Source: JASLDZ01 sp964244065
GTDB taxonomy: Bacteria > Pseudomonadota > Alphaproteobacteria > Caulobacterales > Caulobacteraceae
Length of the DNA stretch: 64,000 bases
NCBI GenBank assembly: GCA_964244065.1
Contig: CAXTHH010000002.1
Coordinates: 372,001-436,000, forward strand
Direction of reading: 5' to 3'
Every line of letters starts with the position of its first letter. Within the stretch, counting starts at the first letter, position 1. The notes beneath the pieces were generated by a model, which was not told the DNA's origin, ran no database searches, and saw nothing but the letters and a program-made list of their open reading frames with translations. Position numbers and translations under genes: made by a program. Below are positions 53,063 to 60,607 of the stretch, piece by piece.

Positions 53063-53771
53063 GGTCAGGGCTCCAGTCGGACGGATCGAGGGAGGAGAAG
53101 TTCAGCGGGTTCACAAACAGGGGCCGGGTTCAGGCACTGAACTCGTGCGCTCCGCCGTACTGCATAGGTCGGGGGGCCGGGGGGAGGACCCGCCGGCCCG
53201 GCGACGGCGGCGGTCGGGCCGACGCCCGGCGTCGCGGGCGCTCCCTCGGCCTGGTGGTCAGCAGCTTCCAGCTGCTGCTCTCTCTTTCCTCTCTCTGAGA
53301 GAGGATCGGTATGAGTAGAGGTAGGAGTGAACGGGTGAACACGGACTCGCGCGCTGGCGCCCGCACCGCCGGGTGTGCGCAGGGGCGTATGCGCGGAGGG
53401 CGGGCCGCAACTGTTCACCTGTTCACCGACCGGCCGTGAACCCTTGCCTTTCAACGGCCTGCGCGGTGAACACTTGCCGTCGCGGTGAACAGCGCAGCCG
53501 TTCACTCGCCCGCTTCCAAGCCCGGCGCGTGGCCGCCCGGCCTGGATCACAGGCCGGAGGGAGGCCAACTGTTCACTGGTGTTCACCGCCCTGGCGGACG
53601 CAGTCAGCGACGAGCCGCCGGCGCTGGGAAGGCGGTCCAAGGTGAAGCGCGAGCTGCGCGAAGTGCGTTGCTGCCGGTTAGCCAACCCCGAGAGGATCGC
53701 TGACGGCCGTTGCGGCACGCGCCAAGCGGTTAGACAACCTAAGTCATTGATTTGCTTGGCTCGGGGCGGTT
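53063..53771. other. Non-coding right arm of the element
   Basis: About 700 bp with no convincing gene. It holds the cluster of ten GTTCAC/GTGAAC motifs (53327-53586), a CTCTCTGAGAGAG palindrome (53291-53303) and two copies of CGGTTAG(C/A)CAAC (53675-53686, 53727-53738) that resemble sequences inside the integrase 3' end and could be arm-type integrase sites. Confidence 0.55.
53327..53586. repeat. Iteron-like cluster of ten GTTCAC/GTGAAC hexamers
   Basis: Copies at 53327, 53335, 53413, 53421, 53436, 53466, 53485, 53500, 53571 and 53581 (first base each). Orientation is GTGAAC at 53327, 53335, 53436, 53466 and 53485, and GTTCAC at the others. Two pairs are exactly 8 bp apart and one 10 bp. 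Ten copies of one hexamer in 260 bp is far above chance. It could be a replication iteron array, a repressor operator field or packaging-related site. Confidence 0.75.
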
Positions 53772-53788
53772 CCACCCTCTCCGCCATC
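53772..53788. repeat. Right attachment site (attR core)
   Basis: Exact 17-bp copy of 43579-43595. Similarity to the left end continues for about 75 bp beyond at roughly 80% identity, because the sequence downstream is the 3' end of a second integrase gene rather than plain chromosomal DNA. Confidence 0.9.
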
Positions 53789-53815
53789 TCCCTGGATATG
53801 GTCGACGCGCATCGG

Positions 53816-53857
53816 CTACTTGCGCCTCCGTTTGGCTGACCGTTCGGCTGGGTTGTC
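53816..53857 (-). pseudogene. Stub of a second integrase gene (last codons)
   Basis: The minus strand reads N-P-A-E-R-S-A-K-R-R-R-K-stop, against N-P-A-E-R-L-A-K-Q-R-R-K-stop at the end of the intact integrase: 10 of 12 residues agree, at the same distance from the att core. Upstream codons diverge at once into a stop. It is what remains of an integrase from another element integrated at the same tRNA. Confidence 0.75.
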
Positions 53858-53898
53858 AGACTAACGGGCGGGTAGGGGGGGAGCGCCGGGGGTAGGAC

Positions 53899-54183
53899 GT
53901 GCTGGCCCGCAAATCGCCCAGCCAGTTCCGTCGGTTCAACAGCTCGCCCGAGGTGATCCGCCTCGTGGTGATGATGTACGTGCGCCACCCGCTCTCGCTG
54001 CGCAACGTGGAGGAGCTGCTGGCCGATCGGGGGATCGACGTCAGCTACGAGACGGTGCGGTTCTGGTGGACCCGCTTCGGAGCGGGCGATGGCCGGCTTT
54101 CGGAGCGTCATCTCACCGGGCGAGACCCGTTCAAGGCTGATCGTCCCGCTCTCCTGGCGGAGTGGAAGGCGCTCGCCGCCTAG
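53899..54183 (+). pseudogene. Truncated IS6-family transposase
   Basis: 94 residues. FNSSPEVIRLVVMMYVRHPL, SLRNVEELLADRGIDVSYET and VRFWWTRFG match the N-terminal zinc/HTH part of IS6-family transposases. After RFG, where the DDE catalytic domain should follow, the reading frame turns into unrelated sequence and stops. No inverted repeats or partner end were found. It probably marks the deletion that removed the second element's integrase. Confidence 0.8.
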
Positions 54184-54314
54184 CTCACGGCCGGGGAGAG
54201 GAGGGCTGCGCTTAGCGGAGACAAATTGCCGTTGGTCTGACAGCACCCGCGCATCCGATCCTTACCCGAGCCACCGTATGGTGAGGCACGTCCGGTATGC
54301 GCACGTAAGAAAAG

Positions 54315-54334
54315 GTCTGCTCCTGGCGCCGAGC
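54315..54334. repeat. Short dispersed repeat, left of ndh
   Basis: GTCTGCTCCTGGCGCCGAGC matches 55820-55839 (GTCCGCTCCTGGCGCCGAGC) at 19 of 20 positions, in the same orientation. The pair flanks the NADH dehydrogenase gene. Confidence 0.65.
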
Positions 54335-54362
54335 GGCCGATTAGCGCGAGATGCCGGAAGGT

Positions 54363-55673
54363 TCAGTGGAGCTTCAACCGTGGCCTGACGACATTGTTGA
54401 CCTTGCTGATCGCAATGAAGACGAGGCCGCTGAGCCAACCGTGGATGGCGATAAGGTGCATTCGATAAAGAGACATATACGCGAACCTGGCGAGCCGCCC
54501 TTCGATCGCCATGCGCCCTCCGACCAGATTGCCCATCAAGCTTCCGATCGTGGAGAACCGGCTCAGCGACACGAGGGAGCCGTGATCGTGATAGACGAAC
54601 GTCTTAAGAGGCCGCCCCTCCATGGCCGCAATCAGGTTGCGGAAGGCGGTCTCGGCCATTTGGTGGGCGGCTTGCGCTCGAGGGGGAACAGGCCGTCCGC
54701 CTTCCTGGAGGAATGCGCAGCAATCGCCGATGGCTATGACGTGATCGTCGCGGGTCGTCTGCAAGGTTGGTCTCACCACGAGTTGGTTGCCGCGGTTCGT
54801 CTCCAGGCCGTCGATCTCCTTCAGAAATTCCGGCGCCTTCACGCCCGCCGCCCACAGGCGAAGGTCCGCCGCGATCAGCTCTCCGGAACCCAGCCGCACG
54901 CCGTGGGACAAGACTTCGGTCACGGGCATGCCCGTGAGGACGCGCACCCCCAACGCTTCCAGCTGATGGTGGGCGGCTTTCGCCAGCGGCTCCGGCAGAG
55001 CGGGCAGGATCCGAGGGCCGGCCTCGATCAGTGTGACCTGAAGGCGGCTCTCGTCGAACACCTCCAAGCCATAGTATTTCAGGGCGGCCGCGGCGTTGAA
55101 AAGCTCCGCCGCCAATTCGACCCCCGTGGCCCCGCCCCCCACGATGGCGATGCGGACAAAAGCGTCCGCGGTGGGATCGGCCGACATCGTCCGGGATACG
55201 CGCAGGCAGTGGTCGAGCAGCCGATGGCGGAACTTGTCCGCTAGGCGGTGGTCGTCGAGGAACAGGCAGTGTTCGGCGGCGCCGGGCGTGTTGAAGTCGT
55301 TGGAGACCGATCCGACAGCGAGGACTAGGTAGTCGTAGCGAACGCGATGGCTTCCCATGATCTCGCCGCCGCCCTCCTCAACGAGGGGAGCCAGAACGAT
55401 CTGGCGGGCTGCGCGATCTATCCCTTCGAGCGCGCCCATGAAGAAGCGATAGCCCCACCGGTGGCAGTGGCTGCGGTAGCCTACCTCATCGAGGTTGGCG
55501 TCCAGGGACCCTGCCGCCACCTCGTGCAGCAGCGGTTTCCAGATGTGCGTCCGGTTACGCTCGACCAGGATGATGTCGTGACGGCGGCGGCCGAAGCGTG
55601 CTCCGAGCTTCGTCACCAGCTCAAGCCCGCCGGCTCCGCCCCCTACGACGACGATCTGTGTCTTCTTCACCAT
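54363..55673 (-). CDS. ndh: Type II NADH dehydrogenase
   Basis: 436 residues (MVKKTQIVVVGGGAGGLELV). Two Rossmann folds: the FAD motif IVVVGGGAGGLELVTKLG at the start and the NADH motif IAIVGGGATGVELAAELF near residue 170. VIAIGDCCAFLQEGGRPVPP and RAQAAHQMAE are the conserved FAD-contact region, and the C-terminal helix (LVFIAISKVNNVVRPRLKLH) is the membrane-attachment region of NDH-2. It oxidises NADH and reduces quinone without pumping protons. Monocistronic, flanked by a copy of a short direct repeat on each side and close to an IS remnant. Confidence 0.9.
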   Translation of the reverse strand: MVKKTQIVVVGGGAGGLELVTKLGARFGRRRHDIILVERNRTHIWKPLLHEVAAGSLDANLDEVGYRSHCHRWGYRFFMGALEGIDRAARQIVLAPLVEEGGGEIMGSHRVRYDYLVLAVGSVSNDFNTPGAAEHCLFLDDHRLADKFRHRLLDHCLRVSRTMSADPTADAFVRIAIVGGGATGVELAAELFNAAAALKYYGLEVFDESRLQVTLIEAGPRILPALPEPLAKAAHHQLEALGVRVLTGMPVTEVLSHGVRLGSGELIAADLRLWAAGVKAPEFLKEIDGLETNRGNQLVVRPTLQTTRDDHVIAIGDCCAFLQEGGRPVPPRAQAAHQMAETAFRNLIAAMEGRPLKTFVYHDHGSLVSLSRFSTIGSLMGNLVGGRMAIEGRLARFAYMSLYRMHLIAIHGWLSGLVFIAISKVNNVVRPRLKLH

Positions 55674-55819
55674 CGTGGAGCCGCCCCTCTGCGCGACCCT
55701 ACTTCGGCCGGGGCGGATAGGCTACGACCCGCTTCCAGCGGATCGGCCCATCCATAATCGACACCCGCGGTTATGCCTCGGTGCGGTTCCCAGTGTCGAC
55801 ATCTTGGAGCCGTACCGAT

Positions 55820-55839
55820 GTCCGCTCCTGGCGCCGAGC
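55820..55839. repeat. Short dispersed repeat, right of ndh
   Basis: Partner of 54315-54334 (19 of 20 bases). A third partial match, GCGCTCCTGGCCGACATG, follows at about 55847. Confidence 0.65.
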
Positions 55840-55888
55840 TGACGTGCGCTCCTGGCCGACATGCTCTGACTGCCGTGCCTAGAGCAGA

Positions 55889-56593
55889 TCAGAAGGGCAG
55901 CGCGGCCCCATCGGCGTCGAAGAAGCCTCCGCTGTCTACGCGGGTCAGCCTCGCCGCCGCGTCGACCAGCCGCCGCGCCGCGGTCGCGGGCGTCTGTAGC
56001 CGTCCTGCGGGAACCCCGCGTTGGAAAGGTCGGCTCAAGGGCGTGTCCGCCGTGCCGGGATGGAGCGCGGCGCAGATCGCGTGCGGGTGCGTTCGCGCGA
56101 GCTCCACCGCCAGCGTGCGCACAACCATGTTCAGCGCCGCCTTGGAAGCGCGATAGCTGTACCAGCCGCCCAGCCGGTTATCCGCCAGCGAACCGACGCG
56201 AGCGGAGAGCACGGCGAAGACGGCCCGCCGGTCGCGCGGCAGCAGCGGCGCGAAGTGCTTGGCCGCCAGCGCGGGTCCCGCCGTGTTGACGGCGAAGCTC
56301 TCCGCCAGACCTTCGGGCGTGAGATCGGCCAGGCGCCGCTCCGGCCGCGCCGCGCGCCCGTTGAGCACCCCGGCCGTCACGAACACCAGGTCGACGGGCT
56401 CGCCGATCCGCGCCGCAGAACTGGCGAGCGAGGCCTCGTCCGTCACGTCGGCCACCCCGGCGTGACAGCCAGCAAGCTGCGTTCCGGCGCGGCTGAGCGC
56501 ATGCACCTCGATCCAGCCGTCGGACACGAGCGTGGTGGCGAGCGCGCCGCCCAAGCCGCCCCCCGCACCAAGCACCACCGCGCGCGTCTTCAC
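55889..56593 (-). CDS. Short-chain dehydrogenase/reductase (SDR) family protein
   Basis: 234 residues from a GTG at 56593 (VKTRAVVLGAGGGLGGALAT), which overlaps the methyltransferase stop as GTGA. NAD(P) motif VLGAGGGLGGALATTL, catalytic serine in FAVLSARVGSLADNRLGGWY, and the Y-x-x-x-K pair in YSYRASKAALNMVVRTLAVE. It is like the CsgA/SniffER-type SDRs found next to photolyase genes. Last gene of a three-gene run with the methyltransferase and glutaredoxin. Confidence 0.87.
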   Translation of the reverse strand: MKTRAVVLGAGGGLGGALATTLVSDGWIEVHALSRAGTQLAGCHAGVADVTDEASLASSAARIGEPVDLVFVTAGVLNGRAARPERRLADLTPEGLAESFAVNTAGPALAAKHFAPLLPRDRRAVFAVLSARVGSLADNRLGGWYSYRASKAALNMVVRTLAVELARTHPHAICAALHPGTADTPLSRPFQRGVPAGRLQTPATAARRLVDAAARLTRVDSGGFFDADGAALPF

Positions 56594-57225
56594 GCCCGCC
56601 CGATCACGGCGATCAGCGGGTCGCTCGACGCTCCATCCGCCAGCACGCGCGCCTCGACGGCGCCGAAGCCGGACCGCTCCATGTAGAGCCTCACCAAGCT
56701 CGCGTGGCCACGGTGGTCGAGCGCACGCCACACGGCCACGGCCTTGGTCGGGAAGCAGCGGTTGGAGAAGCTGACGGCGAAGGGCGCGCCGGGACGCAGG
56801 ACGCGACGCACCTCGGCGAACACGTCGAACGGCCGCCGGAGGTACTGCACGCCGACGCAGCAAAGGGCCGCGTCGAAGCTGCCGTTGTCCAGCGGCAGGC
56901 GCGTGTCGCGGTTAAGGTCCTGGACCCACCAGCGCGTGAGCCGCGGATTGGCCGCGAGCTCCTCCGCGTTCATGCCGTGGCCGACCACCTCTCCGAGCCG
57001 CTGCGCGGGCGGCAGATGGCTGACCCAGCTCGACATGAGGTCGAGCACCGCCGCGCCGGGCTCGAGGAGTCCACCGTAGAAGGCGCTCAGCGCCGCGACC
57101 GCGGGTTCGTCGATGTGGCTGACCAGGCGCGAGGGCGCGTAGAACAGGCTGTCGTCCCCCTCGTCGGCTCGCTCGAAGCTGCCCGGCGGCAGGTCAGCTC
57201 CCGGAGTAGGCGAGGGCAGCATCAC
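56590..57225 (-). CDS. Class I SAM-dependent methyltransferase
   Basis: 211 residues (MMLPSPTPGADLPPGSFERA). Motifs: FYAPSRLVSHIDEPAVAALS, GAAVLDLMSSWVSHLPPAQR (motif I, glycine-poor), DNGSFDAALCCVGVQYLRRP and VLRPGAPFAVSFSNRCFPTK. The D-L-M-S-S-W-x-S-H-L run is a hallmark of a subgroup with unassigned substrate that occurs beside glutaredoxin and photolyase genes. The start overlaps the glutaredoxin stop by 4 bp, the end overlaps the SDR by 4 bp. Confidence 0.85.
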   Translation of the reverse strand: MMLPSPTPGADLPPGSFERADEGDDSLFYAPSRLVSHIDEPAVAALSAFYGGLLEPGAAVLDLMSSWVSHLPPAQRLGEVVGHGMNAEELAANPRLTRWWVQDLNRDTRLPLDNGSFDAALCCVGVQYLRRPFDVFAEVRRVLRPGAPFAVSFSNRCFPTKAVAVWRALDHRGHASLVRLYMERSGFGAVEARVLADGASSDPLIAVIGRA

Positions 57226-57464
57226 TTCTTCTGCGCCAGATAGCGCTCGAGCTCCTCGCTGCCGCCGACGCGCTCACCGTCGACGAACACCTGCGGCGTG
57301 GTCTCGACACCCGTCTCGCGCTTGTAGGCGTCCACCTCCGCGCGGGATCGCAGGATGTGATCGTCGACCTGGTACCCCGCCTCCTCGAGAAGGGTGAGCG
57401 CGCGGGCGCCAAACGGGCACGTGTGCTCGGGGAGCACCATGCGGTAGAGGATCGCGGAAGCCAT
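57222..57464 (-). CDS. Glutaredoxin
   Basis: 80 residues: MASAILYRMVLPEHTCPFGA. The active site is C-P-F-G with a single cysteine (monothiol-like). TTPQVFVDGERVGGSEELER is the glutathione-binding T-x-P loop and the G-G-S helix start. It uses glutathione to reduce disulfides or glutathionylated proteins. First gene of the coupled glutaredoxin-methyltransferase-SDR run. Confidence 0.88.
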   Translation of the reverse strand: MASAILYRMVLPEHTCPFGARALTLLEEAGYQVDDHILRSRAEVDAYKRETGVETTPQVFVDGERVGGSEELERYLAQKK

Positions 57465-57609
57465 GGGTGGCCAACGTTCCCCGCCCTGCGACGATCCACG
57501 GGTTACGCCAGCTCACGATGCAGCGAACGCCGCCGGCGCCCACAGAGGTTCCCCGGCCTGAGCGCCGGGGCTACGCCCAACGGGTGGGAGGAGCGACGCT
57601 GGCTCCTGC

Positions 57610-57996
57610 CTATCGGCGGGTGCGGCCTGGAGGACGATCCAGGCGCCGGACCAGTCGCTGCAGCGACGGTCTCACCTTCAGGAACATGAGATAGAGCCCT
57701 TCCAGTGCGCTCAGAACGTGCGGAGAGCGGGCCAGCAGGCCCAGCGGGCGTAGAGGTGGGATCGCCCGCCACATGGCCGCGAAGGCCGCGGCGCCCGACA
57801 GCATGCGTCCGTTCTCACACGCGTGCAGCCGCTCAAGGAGATCATCCCTGGGCAGGGGACAAACCGAACCGGCCTCCTGAACGTCCTGGAACGTCACGGC
57901 GCCGCGCTTGTCGAGGCGGCGCATGAGGGCGATCTCCCGCCGGCAGAGCGGGCAGCCGCCATCGAACCAGACCACCACCTCGTCCATCGCTGCCAT
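57610..57996 (-). CDS. DCC-family thiol-disulfide oxidoreductase-like protein (DUF393)
   Basis: 128 residues. VVVWFDGGCPLCRREIALMR contains the D-G-x-C-P-x-C motif of the family, a thioredoxin-like fold with a C-x-x-C active site. The rest, AFAAMWRAIPPLRPLGLLAR and SALEGLYLMFLKVRPSLQRL, fits its usual C-terminal helices. Electron partner unknown. It is divergent from the FAD oxidoreductase with 41 bp between the two starts, so they share a promoter region. Confidence 0.87.
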   Translation of the reverse strand: MAAMDEVVVWFDGGCPLCRREIALMRRLDKRGAVTFQDVQEAGSVCPLPRDDLLERLHACENGRMLSGAAAFAAMWRAIPPLRPLGLLARSPHVLSALEGLYLMFLKVRPSLQRLVRRLDRPPGRTRR

Positions 57997-58037
57997 ATAG
58001 GGTTTCGGCCGCCGCTTGTCGGCCCGGGAGCGGTGTG

Positions 58038-58967
58038 ATGCGGGTTGCTGTTGTGGGGGCCGGAATGGCCGGGCTGGCCTGCGGCGAGGCGCTGGTCGCC
58101 GCCGGTCATACCGTCGTGCTGTTCGACAAGGGCCGCGGCGCAGGCGGCCGCATGTCCTCCCGTCGCATGGCGACGCCGATGGGAGAGATCAGCTTCGACC
58201 AGGGGGCTCAGTACATGACGGCGCGCGACCCCGCCTTCCGCGGCCGGATTGAAGCCTGGAGTGCAGCCGGGCTGGTCGAGCCCTGGCCTGCGGCCGGCGA
58301 TGACGCCTGGGTGGGCGCGCCCGCGATGAACGCACCGCTCAAGGCGATCAGCGCAGACCTGGACGTCCGCTGGAAGGTCAGGGTCGAGACGCTGACGCGC
58401 GAGGCCGGAGGTTGGAGGGTCGGCGGCGGGGACTTGGACGAGGGCGGCTACGACGCCGTTCTGTGCGCGCTTCCCGCCGAGCAGGCGGCGGCTCTGCTCG
58501 GGGGCGTCGTCCCAGACTTCGCAGCCCGGGCGGCGGCGACCCAAAGCGATCCCTGCTGGACGGTGATGGCCAGCTTCTCGGGCCGCCTGCCGATCGAGGC
58601 GGATGTGTTTCGGAGCGACGGCGATGTCGCCTGGGCGGCGCGCAACAGCTCCAAGCCGGGCCGATCCGGGCTGGAGAGCTGGGTTGTGCAGGCGTCGGCC
58701 GATTGGTCACGCCTCCATCTGGAGCGCTCCGAAGCGGAGGTGGCGGGCGCGTTGTTGTCAGCCTTCTACGCCGCAGCCGAGACGTCTCCCCGCCCGACCG
58801 TCGCGCTTGCGGCTCACCGCTGGAGGTACGCTCGATCCGGAGCTTCAGGCGAGGGAGCGCTTTGGAACGCCGGGCAAGGGCTGGGTGCGTGCGGAGACTG
58901 GCTGCTGGGTCCACGTGTGGAGTGCGCTTGGCTATCCGGACGCCAGCTGGCCAGACTTGTCAGCTAA
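58038..58967 (+). CDS. FAD-dependent amine-oxidase-like protein (renalase type)
   Basis: 309 residues from the ATG at 58038, chosen over the GTG at 58035 because GGAG lies 8 bases before it. FAD-binding motif VAVVGAGMAGLACGEALVAA, then VLFDKGRGAGGRMSSRRM and SFDQGAQYMTARDPAF. C-terminal ACGDWLLGPRVECAWLSGRQ is the second FAD contact. This family is found next to photolyase, DCC and SDR genes in many proteobacteria; its substrate in bacteria is not established. Confidence 0.87.
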   Translation: MRVAVVGAGMAGLACGEALVAAGHTVVLFDKGRGAGGRMSSRRMATPMGEISFDQGAQYMTARDPAFRGRIEAWSAAGLVEPWPAAGDDAWVGAPAMNAPLKAISADLDVRWKVRVETLTREAGGWRVGGGDLDEGGYDAVLCALPAEQAAALLGGVVPDFAARAAATQSDPCWTVMASFSGRLPIEADVFRSDGDVAWAARNSSKPGRSGLESWVVQASADWSRLHLERSEAEVAGALLSAFYAAAETSPRPTVALAAHRWRYARSGASGEGALWNAGQGLGACGDWLLGPRVECAWLSGRQLARLVS

Positions 58968-59135
58968 GCTGATCGCATCCTGGGAGGTGCGATGGGGTCG
59001 AACGCAGACCTCGCGCTGTCCACTGAAGGTCGGCATGCGACGTGGGACTCTCCCGACTCCGGACCTTCATGGTCGCCGGTAGAACGTCCGAAAACGGGGG
59101 CAAGCCAAGGACCGTTTCTGGCGCGACGCCGCCGC

Positions 59136-60554
59136 TCACCATTTCTCTGCTCTAGATCGTCGGACCACCCACTCGCCTATAATCTTCAGGGCCTCAGGCG
59201 CGAAGGTCTCTTCGATGGTGGCGTACTCGGCGGGTGAGCCGGTCTTCGCATGCTGGAACAGGTGATTGAGACCAGGAAGCTCCAGCACTGTCACGTCCGG
59301 GTCGTTCTTCAGCGACTCTCGCAGCGCGGGCAGGTTCTGGGCCGTAGGAACCTGCAGGTCCAGCGAACCTCCGACCGCCAGGACCGGAAGGCGCAGTCGG
59401 CGGAGGGTGGCTGCGGGATCGTAATTGAGGAAGGCGCGCAACCAGTCGGAACTCATGCGCCGGGCCTGCGCCTCAGCCGCGGCTCCGGTGACCCCGTCGG
59501 CCTGCAGCCTTTCGATGATGGCCTGCTTGGCCGACGCCCGATCCGGCGCGCGCTTGGCCAGATCAAGCACGTCGCGCGTCCTCTCGGCGTCAGCGCTGAT
59601 CGCGGTCTCGGGAACGCCCGTCGCCCTTGCGATCAGCGCGTCCTGAGCCAGGAGGATCTGATCGCCGGGGACGCCCGGTCCGGCCAGGAGCACGACGAAG
59701 GCCAACTGCGGATCACGGCTGGCCACAAGCGGCGCGATCATCCCGCCTTCGCTATGCCCGATCAGACCGATGCGGCGGCCGACGATGTCGTGGCGGCTGC
59801 GCAGGAAGGCGATGGCGGCCTGGACGTCCTCAGCGAAGTCGAAGCTGGTGGCGCCCGAAAAGTCACCCTGCGATGCGGCAACCCCGCGATCATCAACCCT
59901 GAGCACCGCCAAACCGCGCCGCGTCAGATCATCCGCGAGGATCAGGAAGGGCTTGTGGCCCAGGATCTCCTCGTCCCGGTTCTGCGGGCCCGAGCCGCTG
60001 ATCAGCACCACGGCGGGGAAGGGGCCCTGGCCAGGCGGAAGGGTCAGGGTTCCGGCCAGACGGATGCGCGCAGCCGGATTGAGGAAGCTGACGTCCTCCT
60101 GCCTGTACGGGTACGGCGTCGCGGGTGTCTGCGGCCTGCGAGGAGGCGTGATCGGCGCAGCCTCTGAATGCGTCAGCGTGAGCGGCAGGGCGGCGGGACC
60201 TTGAGACCACTGGCCGGTGAGGGTCGCGCCACCAGCTGCAAGCTCGCCCTTGAACGAGGCGCCGATCCTTGCGGCGTCAAAGGTGACGGACGATCCGTCT
60301 CGCGTGACCTGGGACAGCGGCAGCGGTCCGCCGCCCTGATTCAGGCTCTCCATGACGCCCGCCCAACCTCCCGCGTCCACCGGCGAGATGCGGAAACGGA
60401 CGCGCAGCTTCACCTGCCCGGTGTCGAGCACCCCGCTCCAGTCTCCCGCGAGGGCCGCCTGAGTCTCTCGTGTCGAGGAGGCGGGGCTTTGGGCTAAAAG
60501 GGGCGCCGGTGCGGCGGCGAGAAGCAGGGCGAGCGGAAGCGCGACGCGCAGCAT
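59136..60554 (-). CDS. Secreted alpha/beta hydrolase (serine aminopeptidase-like)
   Basis: 472 residues with a signal peptide (VALPLALLLAAAPAPLLAQS). Residues 35-130 form a beta domain (DWSGVLDTGQVKLRVRFRIS) that precedes many such enzymes. The hydrolase fold has FPAVVLISGSGPQNRDEEIL (oxyanion region), nucleophile serine in RRIGLIGHSEGGMIAPLVAS (G-H-S-E-G), aspartate in VGGSLDLQVP and histidine in LPGLNHLFQHAKTG. A periplasmic esterase or peptidase; substrate unknown. It is followed by the HAAS protein gene on the same strand, 53 bp upstream. Confidence 0.87.
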   Translation of the reverse strand: MLRVALPLALLLAAAPAPLLAQSPASSTRETQAALAGDWSGVLDTGQVKLRVRFRISPVDAGGWAGVMESLNQGGGPLPLSQVTRDGSSVTFDAARIGASFKGELAAGGATLTGQWSQGPAALPLTLTHSEAAPITPPRRPQTPATPYPYRQEDVSFLNPAARIRLAGTLTLPPGQGPFPAVVLISGSGPQNRDEEILGHKPFLILADDLTRRGLAVLRVDDRGVAASQGDFSGATSFDFAEDVQAAIAFLRSRHDIVGRRIGLIGHSEGGMIAPLVASRDPQLAFVVLLAGPGVPGDQILLAQDALIARATGVPETAISADAERTRDVLDLAKRAPDRASAKQAIIERLQADGVTGAAAEAQARRMSSDWLRAFLNYDPAATLRRLRLPVLAVGGSLDLQVPTAQNLPALRESLKNDPDVTVLELPGLNHLFQHAKTGSPAEYATIEETFAPEALKIIGEWVVRRSRAEKW

Positions 60555-60607
60555 GAGCGGTCTTCAGGTCTATATTGAGAGAAGGTGTCGGCTGGGGCGC
60601 CGGTGGA

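Larger units (their letters stand above)
43596..53788. mobile_element. 10.2-kb degenerate prophage or capsid-encoding satellite at tRNA-Ser
   Basis: Bounded by 17-bp direct repeats of the tRNA-Ser end. Content from the left: integrase, small companion ORF, protease-capsid fusion, HTH-like phage protein, hypotheticals, a DUF3800-like cargo gene in lower-GC DNA, and a frameshifted tape-measure gene, then a non-coding tract rich in GTTCAC/GTGAAC motifs. No terminase, portal, head-tail connector, tail tube, lysis or replication gene is recognised. It is most simply a deleted prophage; a compact capsid-encoding satellite is the alternative. Confidence 0.85.

Noticed and set aside
43596..53788. CRISPR array or anti-CRISPR locus
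   Set aside because: No regularly spaced repeats with unique spacers; the hexamer cluster is too short and irregular.
53065..54246. 393-aa minus-strand open frame across the element's right end
   Set aside because: It crosses the GTTCAC/GTGAAC cluster, the att core and the IS6 remnant on the opposite strand; no motif and no consistent codon pattern.
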